A stretch of 64,000 bases of DNA from an uncultured Collinsella sp. (GTDB lineage Bacteria; Actinomycetota; Coriobacteriia; Coriobacteriales; Coriobacteriaceae), in assembly GCA_902475245.1 (NCBI GenBank), contig CABRYP010000006.1, positions 6,373 through 70,372 of the forward strand, in the 5' to 3' direction. The notes beneath the pieces are model-generated. The model was not told the DNA's origin, ran no database searches, and worked only from the letters and a program-made list of their open reading frames with translations. Within the stretch, counting starts at the first letter, position 1, and every line of letters begins with the position of its first letter. Made by a program: the position numbers and the translations under genes. Below are positions 52,633 to 60,260 of the stretch, piece by piece.

Positions 52633-54146
52633 TACAGCTCGCCTCCCTTCCCGGCAAAATCGGGCGCGACGGAAAGCGCGGGCGCACCCGTGGCGGCATC
52701 GGCAAAGCCGCGCTCCAGGGCGCGGGCAAACGTGAGCAGCTGACGGTCCTTAAAGGCCGGGCCCACCAGCTGGGCAGAAACGGGCAGCTTGCTGTCCTCG
52801 CCCAGGCCCAGCGGCACCGAGATACCACCGTTGCCGCAGATGTTGAGCGAGATGGTGTACAGGTCGGACAGGTACATCTGCGTGGGGTCGCTGATCTCGC
52901 CAAACTTAAAGGCCGTGCGCGGCGAGGCGGGCATGAGGATGGTGTCTACCTTGGCATACGCGGCGTCGTAGTCCTGCGTGATGAGCGTGCGGGCCTTTTG
53001 CGCGGCATAGTAATACTTGTCGTACACGCCCGAGCTCAGCAGGTAGGCGCCGAGCATCTGACGGCGCTTGGCCTCGGCACCAAAGCCGTGGGCGCGCGAA
53101 AGCGAGCTCTGGTCGGACAAGTTGGCGCAGCCCTCCTCCTGGTAGCCGTAGCGAATGCCGTCGAAGCGGGCCAGGTTGGAGAATGCCTCGGCCGGGCCGA
53201 TGACGTAGTAGGCGGCGATGGCGGCGTCCAAGTGCGGCAGGTCGACCTCGACCAGCTCGGCGCCCTGGTTCTGCAGCTCCTGGGCGGCGCGCTGAACAGC
53301 GGCCTTGACCTCGGGCGTCAGGCCCTCGGCCTCCATAAACGCGGGGATGATGCCTACGCGCTTGCCCTCGATGCTGTCGTTGAGGTGCTCGGTAAAGTCG
53401 ACGGCGCAGTCCTGGCTGGTGCAATCGTACGGATCGTGGCCCGCGCCGGTAAGCGCGTTCATGGCCAGCGCGACATCCTCGACCGTGCGGCCAAAGGGGC
53501 CAACCTGGTCGAGCGACGAGCCAAAGGCAACCACGCCGTAACGGCTCACGGCGCCATACGTGGGCTTAAAGCCCACCACGCCGCACAGCGACGCCGGCTG
53601 GCGAATGGAGCCGCCGGTGTCCGAACCCAGCGAGAGCGCAACCTCGCCCGCGGCGACGGCGGCAGCGGAGCCGCCCGAAGAGCCGCCGGGCACGCGCTCG
53701 GTATCCCAGGGGTTGTTGGTGCGATGGAACGCCGAGCTCTCGGTAGAGCTGCCAAAGGCGAACTCGTCCATGTTGGCCTTGCCCATGGGCAGGCAGCCGG
53801 CATCGAGCATGCGCTGGACGCAGGTAGCGGTGTAGACGCTCTGATAGTTCTCGAGCATGCGAGAAGCGCAGGTGGTGCGCGTGCCCACGAGGTTCATGTT
53901 GTCCTTAATGGCCAGCGGCACGCCCGCGAGCGGGGGCAGCGGCTTGCCTGCGGCACGGTCGGCATCCACGCGCGCGGCGGCCTCGAGCGCGAGCTCGGGC
54001 GACACCTGCAGGAATGCCTGAACCCCGCCCTCGCGCGCCTCGATGGCAGCAAGGGAGGCCTGGGCCACCTCGGTGGCGGTAAAGTCGCCGGCGGCAACGC
54101 CCACGGCGATCTGGGCGGCGGTAAGGGAATCGAAGCTCTGCGCCAT
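52632..54146 (-). CDS. gatA: Asp/Glu-tRNA amidotransferase subunit A
   Basis: Glutaminase subunit supplying ammonia to GatB. 504 residues. Amidase-signature fold: catalytic Lys in LAIKDNMNL, and the Ser-cisSer region VPGGSSGGSAAAVAAG with GSDTGGSIRQPASLCGVVGF. It starts in the gatC stop (TTACC region, one-base overlap) and ends in the gatB start. Part of the tight gatCAB operon. Confidence 0.97.
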   Translation of the reverse strand: MAQSFDSLTAAQIAVGVAAGDFTATEVAQASLAAIEAREGGVQAFLQVSPELALEAAARVDADRAAGKPLPPLAGVPLAIKDNMNLVGTRTTCASRMLENYQSVYTATCVQRMLDAGCLPMGKANMDEFAFGSSTESSAFHRTNNPWDTERVPGGSSGGSAAAVAAGEVALSLGSDTGGSIRQPASLCGVVGFKPTYGAVSRYGVVAFGSSLDQVGPFGRTVEDVALAMNALTGAGHDPYDCTSQDCAVDFTEHLNDSIEGKRVGIIPAFMEAEGLTPEVKAAVQRAAQELQNQGAELVEVDLPHLDAAIAAYYVIGPAEAFSNLARFDGIRYGYQEEGCANLSDQSSLSRAHGFGAEAKRRQMLGAYLLSSGVYDKYYYAAQKARTLITQDYDAAYAKVDTILMPASPRTAFKFGEISDPTQMYLSDLYTISLNICGNGGISVPLGLGEDSKLPVSAQLVGPAFKDRQLLTFARALERGFADAATGAPALSVAPDFAGKGGEL

Positions 54147-54457
54147 TACTCGCTCTCCCCCTCTCCCAAAATGGACGGCACGCGGAAGTAGCGGTCGCGC
54201 GCGCTGCCGGCGTTTTCGAGCGCAACGTCGAGCGGCAGGTCGCGCTCGGGCTCGCGCAGGTCGTCGCCCATCACGTTGGACAGGCTTCCGATGGGATGGA
54301 ACGTGGGCTCCACGTCGGGCAAGTCATATTGCAAGACGGGCTCGAGCATCTGGACGGCGTCGTTCATGTAGGACGTCATCTGGGTGAGCTCGCCATCGGT
54401 CAGTGCGATCTTTGCGTACTCGGCGATGCCGCGCACGTCTTTCTCGCTGAGTTCCAT
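54146..54457 (-). CDS. gatC: Asp/Glu-tRNA amidotransferase subunit C
   Basis: 103 residues, the linker subunit that holds GatA and GatB together. Starts MELSEKDVRGIAEYAKIALT, with the central DAVQMLEPVLQYDLPDVEPT and the end YFRVPSILG, all typical. The start at 54457 follows AGGGAG; an ATG six codons upstream is less likely. First gene of gatCAB, which suggests that free Asn-tRNA or Gln-tRNA synthetases are absent (inference). Confidence 0.95.
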   Translation of the reverse strand: MELSEKDVRGIAEYAKIALTDGELTQMTSYMNDAVQMLEPVLQYDLPDVEPTFHPIGSLSNVMGDDLREPERDLPLDVALENAGSARDRYFRVPSILGEGESE

Positions 54458-54593
54458 AGGCGCTCCCTTCCGCATAACAGTTAAACCGCTCTAGTATACA
54501 GGGCAACGCCGACTTGGAGCAGGCGCTTTACCCAAATGCAGCGAAAACGTAACGAGAGCGGCAGGCTGGCAGGCGGCGGGCCGGCGGTTCTAC

Positions 54594-54731
54594 AGCGAAA
54601 CCGCACCGTCCATAGCGAAAACCATCCCGCCCGCAGCGAAAACCGCGCCGCCCGCAACAAAAAGCATCACAACATTCGACGCTTTTCGCCAAAATCGCGA
54701 TTTTCATCGAATGTTGTGATGGTTTGGAAGT
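54594..54731. repeat. AGCGAAA 20-21 bp repeats and a long inverted repeat
   Basis: AGCGAAA recurs at 54594, 54614 and 54635 in GC-rich units of 20-21 bp, with a degenerate fourth at 54656. They are followed by CATCACAACATTCGA (54665-54679) and its perfect complement (54717-54731), which enclose the palindrome AAAATCGCGATTTT (54701-54714). Gene-free zone between gatC and the sortase. Confidence 0.75.
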
Positions 54732-54744
54732 CCCGACCACCACA

Positions 54745-54781
54745 AAGGTGCCTGTCCCCATTGTGGTGGTTCTGAACGATG
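54745..54781. repeat. dispersed CCACCACAAAGG inverted repeat, copy 2
   Basis: ACCACCACAA and TTGTGGTGGT arms around AGGTGCCTGTCCCCA. Reverse-oriented and almost identical to 21381-21417. It ends just before the sortase stop and may terminate its message. Confidence 0.75.
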
Positions 54782-54783
54782 TC

Positions 54784-55722
54784 CTATGCCGAGGCCTTGG
54801 CCTTGCGGCGCTTGCGGACCGCGTGGATCACGATGTCCAGCAGCAACAGCACAATGGCTACGACCACGATGAGCACGGCAAACTCGCGCTTGCCCCAGTG
54901 GCGGCCGGCCAGCGACTTTTGCTTGTCGACGTCCTTCTTGTTGTACTTGGTGCGCACGCAATGCACCAGCAGGCGATGGTCGTTCACGCCATAGGGCGTG
55001 CAGGTGACGAGCGTCACTTTGTCGGCGCCGGGCTCGATGGTCAGCGACTCCATCTCCTCGGGCAGCACCACCTCGGAGTCCACCATCTTGTAGGCGAGCG
55101 TCTTATTCATGGTGTGCAGCAGCACCAGGTCGCCGGGCTCCAGCGAGTGGATGTCGTCGAACATGCTCAGGTTGCGCATGCCCGAGTGCGCGGTGAGCAC
55201 GCAATGCGTCGAGGTGCCGCCCACCGGCAGGCTCGTGCCCTCCAGGTGGCCGACGCCCGCCATAAGGACTTCTTCGCTCGTGCCGTGGTAGATGGGCATG
55301 CTCACGTCGATGGAGGGGATTTCGACCCAACTCATCATGGGATCGCGGTCAAAGATGAGTTGCTGGGCGTAGGGCTCGATCTGGTCGGCGGGAAGCTCGG
55401 TGGCCTCGCCCGCCAGCTGCTCGTTAAAGGAGCGCGCCTGGAGCAGGATGCGCTCGCGCTCCTCGGCAGACAGCGCGTCCACGGTGCTGGACACGGTGCT
55501 GATCTGGTTGAACACGCCCGAGGCTTCGAGCCGGTCCAAGATCCACGGCCAGGTCATAAGGCCCACGCCAATAAGGATGATAACGATGGTGATGAGCCGG
55601 TCGGCCCAACGCGGCAGTCGCTTGCGACGGCGCTTGGGCTTTGGTTGAGGTTTGGGCTGAGGGCTTGAGCCGCCGTTGTCCGCGGCGTTATTGCTCTTCA
55701 TATGTTTGGCGCCCTGCACCAT
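54784..55722 (-). CDS. srtC: class C sortase (pilus polymerase)
   Basis: Joins pilin subunits through their LPxTG-type signals. 312 residues. Cytoplasmic Pro/Lys-rich head, N-terminal membrane helix (about 43-62), catalytic core with His179 (TAHSGM), Cys241 (TLVTCTPYG) and Arg250 (DHRLLV), and a C-terminal helix (about 283-300) with a basic tail. Two membrane anchors and the TLVTCTPYG signature mark class C. GAGGAG lies nine bases before the ATG at 55722. It is separated from the pilin genes by 1 kb of repeated non-pilus sequence, so it has its own promoter. Confidence 0.92.
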   Translation of the reverse strand: MVQGAKHMKSNNAADNGGSSPQPKPQPKPKRRRKRLPRWADRLITIVIILIGVGLMTWPWILDRLEASGVFNQISTVSSTVDALSAEERERILLQARSFNEQLAGEATELPADQIEPYAQQLIFDRDPMMSWVEIPSIDVSMPIYHGTSEEVLMAGVGHLEGTSLPVGGTSTHCVLTAHSGMRNLSMFDDIHSLEPGDLVLLHTMNKTLAYKMVDSEVVLPEEMESLTIEPGADKVTLVTCTPYGVNDHRLLVHCVRTKYNKKDVDKQKSLAGRHWGKREFAVLIVVVAIVLLLLDIVIHAVRKRRKAKASA

Positions 55723-55836
55723 CGCCGGTCACTCCTCTACAGCTCAGGTTGTCTAAACAAATAATAGCCGAATCGCGAGCTTCCGCGCCGGACAACACAG
55801 CTAGACAGCATTGTGCGGTGCGAGCATAGGCCAGCA

Positions 55837-56094
55837 TTTGCGTTTTCAAAATGTCCCGGATCGGCGGGGCGATTCGGGATACAATGTCAACAGAAAACGA
55901 CGCACCCCGCGTAAGTACTTAGGAGCGCGGGCAGCCTAGTTTTCAGCTTTAGTTAAATGCCCGGGATCCGACCCCCGGGCATTCTTATTTGCGCTTGCGG
56001 CGCAAATGCCTTCTACCGTCCGCACCGCGCGTGCGCCTACGGACCTTAAACCGAACCTCATACGAGTCAAGAAACGCGATGACGAACGTGCCCA
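55837..56094. repeat. tandem cassette, copy 1 (intact)
   Basis: About 255 bp, repeated at 56317-56570. Contains a promoter-like GGGATACAAT (-10 at 55880-55885), a structured RNA region and a terminator-like hairpin on the plus strand, facing the 3' end of the 49-residue peptide gene on the minus strand. Confidence 0.85.
55890..55990 (+). ncRNA. candidate structured antisense RNA, copy 1
   Basis: A likely transcript of about 100 nt starting downstream of TACAAT (55880-55885). Stem 1 GAAAAC/GTTTTC, stem 2 CCCCGCG/CGCGGG, then hairpin AATGCCCGGG/CCCGGGCATT (55956-55983) with CTTATTT after it. In copy 2, stem 1 is GGAAAC/GTTTCC: both sides changed together, which supports real RNA structure. Its 3' end overlaps the 3' end of the opposite peptide gene. 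Expression is not shown; the -35 is poor. Confidence 0.5.
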
Positions 56095-56134
56095 CCGCCG
56101 CGAGGGCGGCGAGCGCGTTAAGGAATTTCAGCAT
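55985..56134 (-). CDS. 49-residue membrane peptide, possible type I toxin
   Basis: MLKFLNALAALAAVGTFVIA forms one membrane helix and the remaining 29 residues are strongly basic (VRRRTRGADGRR, LRRKRK end). GGAGGT lies seven bases before the ATG, an excellent ribosome site. TAAAAT at 56191-56196 is a possible -10. Small hydrophobic peptides with a charged tail, facing an antisense RNA that overlaps the 3' end, are the layout of type I toxins such as TxpA and BsrG (family knowledge). No sequence family recognised; the role is inferred. Confidence 0.6.
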   Translation of the reverse strand: MLKFLNALAALAAVGTFVIAFLDSYEVRFKVRRRTRGADGRRHLRRKRK

Positions 56135-56316
56135 TTGGGGACCTCCGATCGAGTCGTCGGCCGCCCGCGCACGGGATGCGTCGCAAGGGTATTTTACTGC
56201 GAGTGCATGCACCCGCAGCTGCTAAACGCAATAATTGCAAACATTTGTTCGATAGTTACACACACGGTTCCTCGTCCAGCGGAGCCTGGCCGCATTGTCC
56301 GGGTTTGCCCGACGTG

Positions 56317-56570
56317 TTTGCGTTTTCAAATGTCCCGAATCGGCGGGGCGATTCGGGATACAATCGTTACAGGAAACGACACGCCCCGCGTAAGTGTTCG
56401 AAAGCGCGAGTGAGCAGTTTCCGGTGTTGTTAAATGTCCGGACTCCGAACCCCGGGCATTCTTATTTGCGCTTGTTGCGGCGCAAATGCCTTCTACCGTC
56501 CACACCGCGCGTGCGCCTACGGACCTTAAACCGAACCTCATACGAGTCAAGAAACGCGATGACGAACGAG
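56317..56570. repeat. tandem cassette, copy 2 (decayed)
   Basis: Second copy of the 55837-56094 unit, keeping the promoter-like GGGATACAAT (56358-56363 for TACAAT), the RNA stems and the terminator-like hairpin. The similarity breaks off near 56570 within the peptide gene. Confidence 0.85.
56370..56468 (+). ncRNA. candidate structured antisense RNA, copy 2
   Basis: Homologous to the copy 1 RNA. Stem 1 GGAAAC/GTTTCC keeps pairing by a compensatory change; the terminal hairpin AATGTCCGG/CCGGGCATT keeps a G-U pair. It still has its promoter-like region although its target gene is broken. Confidence 0.45.
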
Positions 56571-56575
56571 CCCGC
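56465..56575 (-). pseudogene. truncated copy of the membrane peptide gene
   Basis: Encodes the C-terminal part of the same peptide (SFVIAFLDSYEVRFKVRRR, ending HLRRNKRK with one inserted codon) but has lost the start codon, ribosome site and first half. Sequence upstream in frame has no start before a stop. Confidence 0.65.
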
Positions 56576-56606
56576 ATCGGACGATGGAGGCTGGCTGCGT
56601 TATCCC

Positions 56607-56644
56607 AAAAAAACGGGGCAGACCCCAGCGCGGAGTCTGCCCCG
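56607..56644 (-). terminator. pilus operon terminator
   Basis: 10-bp perfect arms CGGGGCAGAC/GTCTGCCCCG, and TTTTTTT directly after on the minus strand. Placed 100 bases past the major pilin stop, so the sortase is outside this transcript. Confidence 0.92.
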
Positions 56645-56744
56645 AAAAGAGAATGGCAAAGCAAGAACGTAGATGGACGAGAAAAGTGTCCGCAAGTCTC
56701 ATGGCCATCACATCCCACCTGCCAAAGGGATGGGTGAGCGAGCG

Positions 56745-58481
56745 TTACTCCTGCTCGGACTCCTCAGCCTGCTTACGGCTGCGGATGAGGTGCGCCACGC
56801 CGATGCACAGCACCGCGCCACCAGCGATCCAAGTGAAGGTCACGCCGTTAAGACCGGTGAGCGGGAGGCCGGAGCCCTTCTTGTTCTGGACAGTAAGGTT
56901 AACCACACCACCGGTCACAGTTGCGTCTTTCACAAGCGAAGAAGTATCCTTGGTCACGTTAACGGTGAGCTTATTATTGTCCTCGCCCTCAGGCTTAGCA
57001 AGATCGCCATCAGCAGTCGAGATCTTAAAGGTGAAGTCGGGCAGCGTGTTGTAGCCGCCGAGGGTGTGGGTCTCCTTGACGGTATAGGTACCAGCATCGA
57101 GGCCCTTAACCTCGATTATTCCGCCATTTTTAGTTTCGAACTCATGCTTGGTTTCGGAGAGGGTTCCGTCCGCCTGAACATACTTGATACCGGCAGCTGC
57201 ACCCTGTTTGTTTTCATCAGGATTCGTCGCTTGAATGGTGAACTTCACGCCGTCAAGCTTAGTGTTCTCATCGGCAGCGTCCTCCTTGACGAGCTTGAGC
57301 GCGTAGGTGTAGTCGCGGACGGTGTCGGTCACGGACTCGCCCCTACCCTCACTCATGGGGTTGTTGGAATAAATCAGTTTTACGGTGTTGTCGTTACCCG
57401 TGTTGCCAACAATAACTTTCGCGGCCTTTTCAGGATTGAGCTTAGCGGTGTAAGTAACGACGACATTGGATCTATCGTCGAGCGTCGCGCCGACCTTGTT
57501 CGCAGCAGTTTTGAGGTCGGTAAACTTTACGGTCAACGTGTTAGTTGAATCATCAACCGAAACATCGTAACCAGCCTTGTCGCCCTCAGTCGTGTTACGC
57601 GAAAGGGTCTTATCGCCGATTTTAACTTCAATGGTGCCCACGTTTGCCGTAAGGCCGGCAGAGAGCACGTCGTCAAACTCATAATAGTAGGTGTCGAACG
57701 TGGCGATGTTGTCGGCAAAGGTGCCCGTCAGCTGGTAATGGACGTCCTGACCCATCTGGGAATCTGCCTTGTCGGCCCAATTGCTGTCGGGCTTGTCGTC
57801 CCTGATCTTCTTCTCGACAGTAGGAATCTTAGTCTTCTCGGCCACCTTTACGCCGGAATCGCCAACAACAGCGAAAATCGGAGAGGTGCCAGTGTTCTTC
57901 TTATTGTTCTTGGTCGACTGGCCAATGCTGGCGTCATCGGTCAGAAAAAGGTAATAGCCCGTGTTGGGAGTATTATCAGCATTCTTGGGCACAAAAGCGG
58001 CGCCCGCGATAAAGGAATCGCCCGTCGGCGCGACCTTGTCCTTAACCACCTTGGCAATTTTATTGAGAACGCTATCCTTGTCGACACGCGTCGCTGGCGT
58101 GGTATCCTTCACATTTTCGGCCAACCAGTTGGCGACATCCTCTGCACTGGCACCATCCTTCAGTGCATCTTTCTGAGAGCCATTAATGGCATCGATGATG
58201 GCCTTCTGAGTCGCCTTGTCATCAAATGCCCAATCAACATTTGAAACGACCTTACCCGACTTGTCTGTCTTATCAACGACATCACCCTTAAAGATCTGAT
58301 ATGCCTTAAACGTGGTTGTCGCATTGTCTTTAGTCTGCTCGATGATGATGCCATTATCCGGAGCCGTCACCGGATCCGCCGCAAACGCCATGGTCACCGG
58401 GGCCATGACGCCACCGAAGCTCAGCGCTGCGGTGAGGCCGGCGGTTACTGCCAGGCGTGCGATGTTCTTGCTCATGCTCAT
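56745..58481 (-). CDS. major pilin (SpaA-like, LPLTG)
   Basis: 578 residues. Sec signal peptide (ARLAVTAGLTAALSFGGVMA, cut after AFA), an N-terminal pilin domain with VEKKIRDDKPDSNWADKADS, a middle isopeptide-type domain, a C-terminal SpaA/Cna-B-like domain with E-box YTVKETHTLGGY, sorting signal LPLTG at about 539, a membrane helix and an RSRKQ tail. Likely the polymerised shaft protein. The start at 58481 (MSMSKNIARLAV) follows AGAGGA by eight bases. Last gene of the operon, before a strong terminator. Confidence 0.88.
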   Translation of the reverse strand: MSMSKNIARLAVTAGLTAALSFGGVMAPVTMAFAADPVTAPDNGIIIEQTKDNATTTFKAYQIFKGDVVDKTDKSGKVVSNVDWAFDDKATQKAIIDAINGSQKDALKDGASAEDVANWLAENVKDTTPATRVDKDSVLNKIAKVVKDKVAPTGDSFIAGAAFVPKNADNTPNTGYYLFLTDDASIGQSTKNNKKNTGTSPIFAVVGDSGVKVAEKTKIPTVEKKIRDDKPDSNWADKADSQMGQDVHYQLTGTFADNIATFDTYYYEFDDVLSAGLTANVGTIEVKIGDKTLSRNTTEGDKAGYDVSVDDSTNTLTVKFTDLKTAANKVGATLDDRSNVVVTYTAKLNPEKAAKVIVGNTGNDNTVKLIYSNNPMSEGRGESVTDTVRDYTYALKLVKEDAADENTKLDGVKFTIQATNPDENKQGAAAGIKYVQADGTLSETKHEFETKNGGIIEVKGLDAGTYTVKETHTLGGYNTLPDFTFKISTADGDLAKPEGEDNNKLTVNVTKDTSSLVKDATVTGGVVNLTVQNKKGSGLPLTGLNGVTFTWIAGGAVLCIGVAHLIRSRKQAEESEQE

Positions 58482-58563
58482 CTTCTTTTCCTCTGCTTTC
58501 TGCTTGAAGTTCATTTGATCTAAATCTGTCTGTCTGTGTCTTAGCATCTACTTCGCTACGTCT

Positions 58564-58583
58564 CGCCCCGCTCTCTGTGGGGC
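58564..58583. other. intercistronic hairpin between the two pilin genes
   Basis: GCCCC/GGGGC arms with a 9-10 base loop inside the 108-bp gap between pilin genes. No U tract. It may protect or attenuate the downstream message. Confidence 0.4.
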
Positions 58584-58589
58584 TGCCAG

Positions 58590-60260
58590 CTACTCTTTAT
58601 GGCTGCCACCTCCCCGCTTGACCAGGAGCGCGACCACGATGAGCGCGGCTCCGGCGACCGCTGCGGCGGCCGCGGCGTACATTGCCATATCGCCAGTCGA
58701 GGGCATAAAGCCTCCGGTGGTAATGCTAGGGGGTGTGCCGGTAGGCGTGTTGATGAGCGACGCCTCCAGGCTGCCCGTCGACCCGTCCGCGCTGTCGGCG
58801 CGCAGGGGCGACTCGGCCGTGATGGTGAGCTTGGGCTTGGCGGCGGCCACCTGGTCGACGTCCAGGCCCTCGGCCTTGACCGTCACGGAGCGCGTGCCCT
58901 CAAAGGCGGTGTAGCCCTTGGGCGCCTTGAGCTCGCGAACCTCCAGCTTGCCCGAGTCCACGCCCGAGACGGTCACGCGGCCGTCCTCGCCCGTGGTGAC
59001 GGTGACCTTGCCTTCTGCATCCCACGTGCCGTCGGCCGCCAGCGTGCGACCGCGGTCGTCGGCGATGCTCAGGACCGCCCCGGCAAGCGGCTTGTCGCCG
59101 TCGCTGCCGCGCTTGGTGAGCGCGAGATCCCAGGTATAGGCGCACGCGTCGTCGCTCGGCGTGCGGGTGAAGCCGGCGTCGCCGGACTGGTCGGCGAGAG
59201 GAGAGCGCGGGTAGCGCAGGTAGACCTCGTTGGGGTTGCCCTTCGCGATGCCGTGGTTGCACGCGCTGTTGAGCGGCGCGTTGTACACGGCGACCACGCG
59301 GGCGCCCGCGGCGAAGGCGTCGGCCCCGCCGAGCGCGGCGATCAGGTCGCCGGTGCGCACGGTGAAGGTCTTACCGTCGACCGCTACCTTGGTGGCGCAC
59401 TGGGCCGTGATGTCGGTCCAGCCCTTCGCGGCCTTGGTGCCGGCGCGTCCGTCCTTGCCGGTGGCAACGGCGTCGAAGCCGCCGTCCGCGCCCGCCGCCA
59501 CGTACACGCGCATGCTCGCGGCCACCTTGGAGGGGTCGAGCCCCGCGCTCATGGTGTCGACGAACTGCACCGTATAGGTGTCGTAGGCGGTGAGCCCCGC
59601 CGGGACCGTGGCCGAGAGGCGCCAGTACAAGTCGTCTGCGACCGTGGCGTCGGCGGCCTTCTGCCAGGCGGCGGTGCTGTCCTCCAGCACGTGCTTGGCC
59701 ACCTTGGGCGTTGAGGCCTTGGGCTTAACAGTGACGGCGCTGCCGCCGACCAGGGTCATGATCGGCGCGGTGCCGGCCTCGCCCTGGGCGATGGCGTCGT
59801 CTTTGGCGACGATGAGCCAGTAGCCGCAGGGCAGCTCGGCCGTCGTGCCCGCGTTAAGGGCCACGGACACGGCGCCAGAGCTCTGGAGGGAACGAGCGAG
59901 CTGTGCGCTCAGCGCGCTCGTAAGGTGGGAATCGGTGTCGAGCCACTCGGCAGCTTCCTGCGCGGTGGTCTGGGAATTGGGCATGCCGGCGCTGTGCAGC
60001 ACAGGCAGCGCGGCGTCGCGCACGGCGTCGCTTGCCCAGGCGGGATCGGTGGCGATCTTGGCGTCTCTGTCGCCGTCGACAACGTTGGCGCTAAAGATCT
60101 GGTAGGCGTCGTAGCTGCTCGCCACGGTGCCGCTCACCGTGATGGAACCGGTCGAGGTCGGCGCGGCCTGCGCGGAAGCGGGGAACACAACCGCGCAGGT
60201 GCCGATCAAGAGGGCAAGCAGCGCAAACAAGATCGGGAAGGAGCAAACTTTCTTATTCAC
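58590..60260 (-). CDS. minor pilin (MPSTG sorting signal)
   Basis: 556 residues. Signal peptide (CSFPILFALLALLIGTCAVV, cut near SAQA), an N-terminal domain starting STGSITVSGTVASSYDAYQI that parallels the major pilin, a Cna-B-like domain with E-containing LEVRELKAPKGYTAFEG near 480, sorting signal MPSTG at about 519, a helix and KRGGGSHKE. The signal has Met for Leu. GTG start at 60260 with GGGAGG eight bases upstream; it overlaps the end of the tip gene by eight bases, so translation is coupled. Probably a basal or accessory pilin. Confidence 0.85.
   Translation of the reverse strand: MNKKVCSFPILFALLALLIGTCAVVFPASAQAAPTSTGSITVSGTVASSYDAYQIFSANVVDGDRDAKIATDPAWASDAVRDAALPVLHSAGMPNSQTTAQEAAEWLDTDSHLTSALSAQLARSLQSSGAVSVALNAGTTAELPCGYWLIVAKDDAIAQGEAGTAPIMTLVGGSAVTVKPKASTPKVAKHVLEDSTAAWQKAADATVADDLYWRLSATVPAGLTAYDTYTVQFVDTMSAGLDPSKVAASMRVYVAAGADGGFDAVATGKDGRAGTKAAKGWTDITAQCATKVAVDGKTFTVRTGDLIAALGGADAFAAGARVVAVYNAPLNSACNHGIAKGNPNEVYLRYPRSPLADQSGDAGFTRTPSDDACAYTWDLALTKRGSDGDKPLAGAVLSIADDRGRTLAADGTWDAEGKVTVTTGEDGRVTVSGVDSGKLEVRELKAPKGYTAFEGTRSVTVKAEGLDVDQVAAAKPKLTITAESPLRADSADGSTGSLEASLINTPTGTPPSITTGGFMPSTGDMAMYAAAAAAVAGAALIVVALLVKRGGGSHKE

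Noticed and set aside
54594..54662. A short CRISPR-like or VNTR coding repeat
   Set aside because: The 20-21 bp units are imperfect, have no spacers, and the minus-strand frame over them has no start signal.
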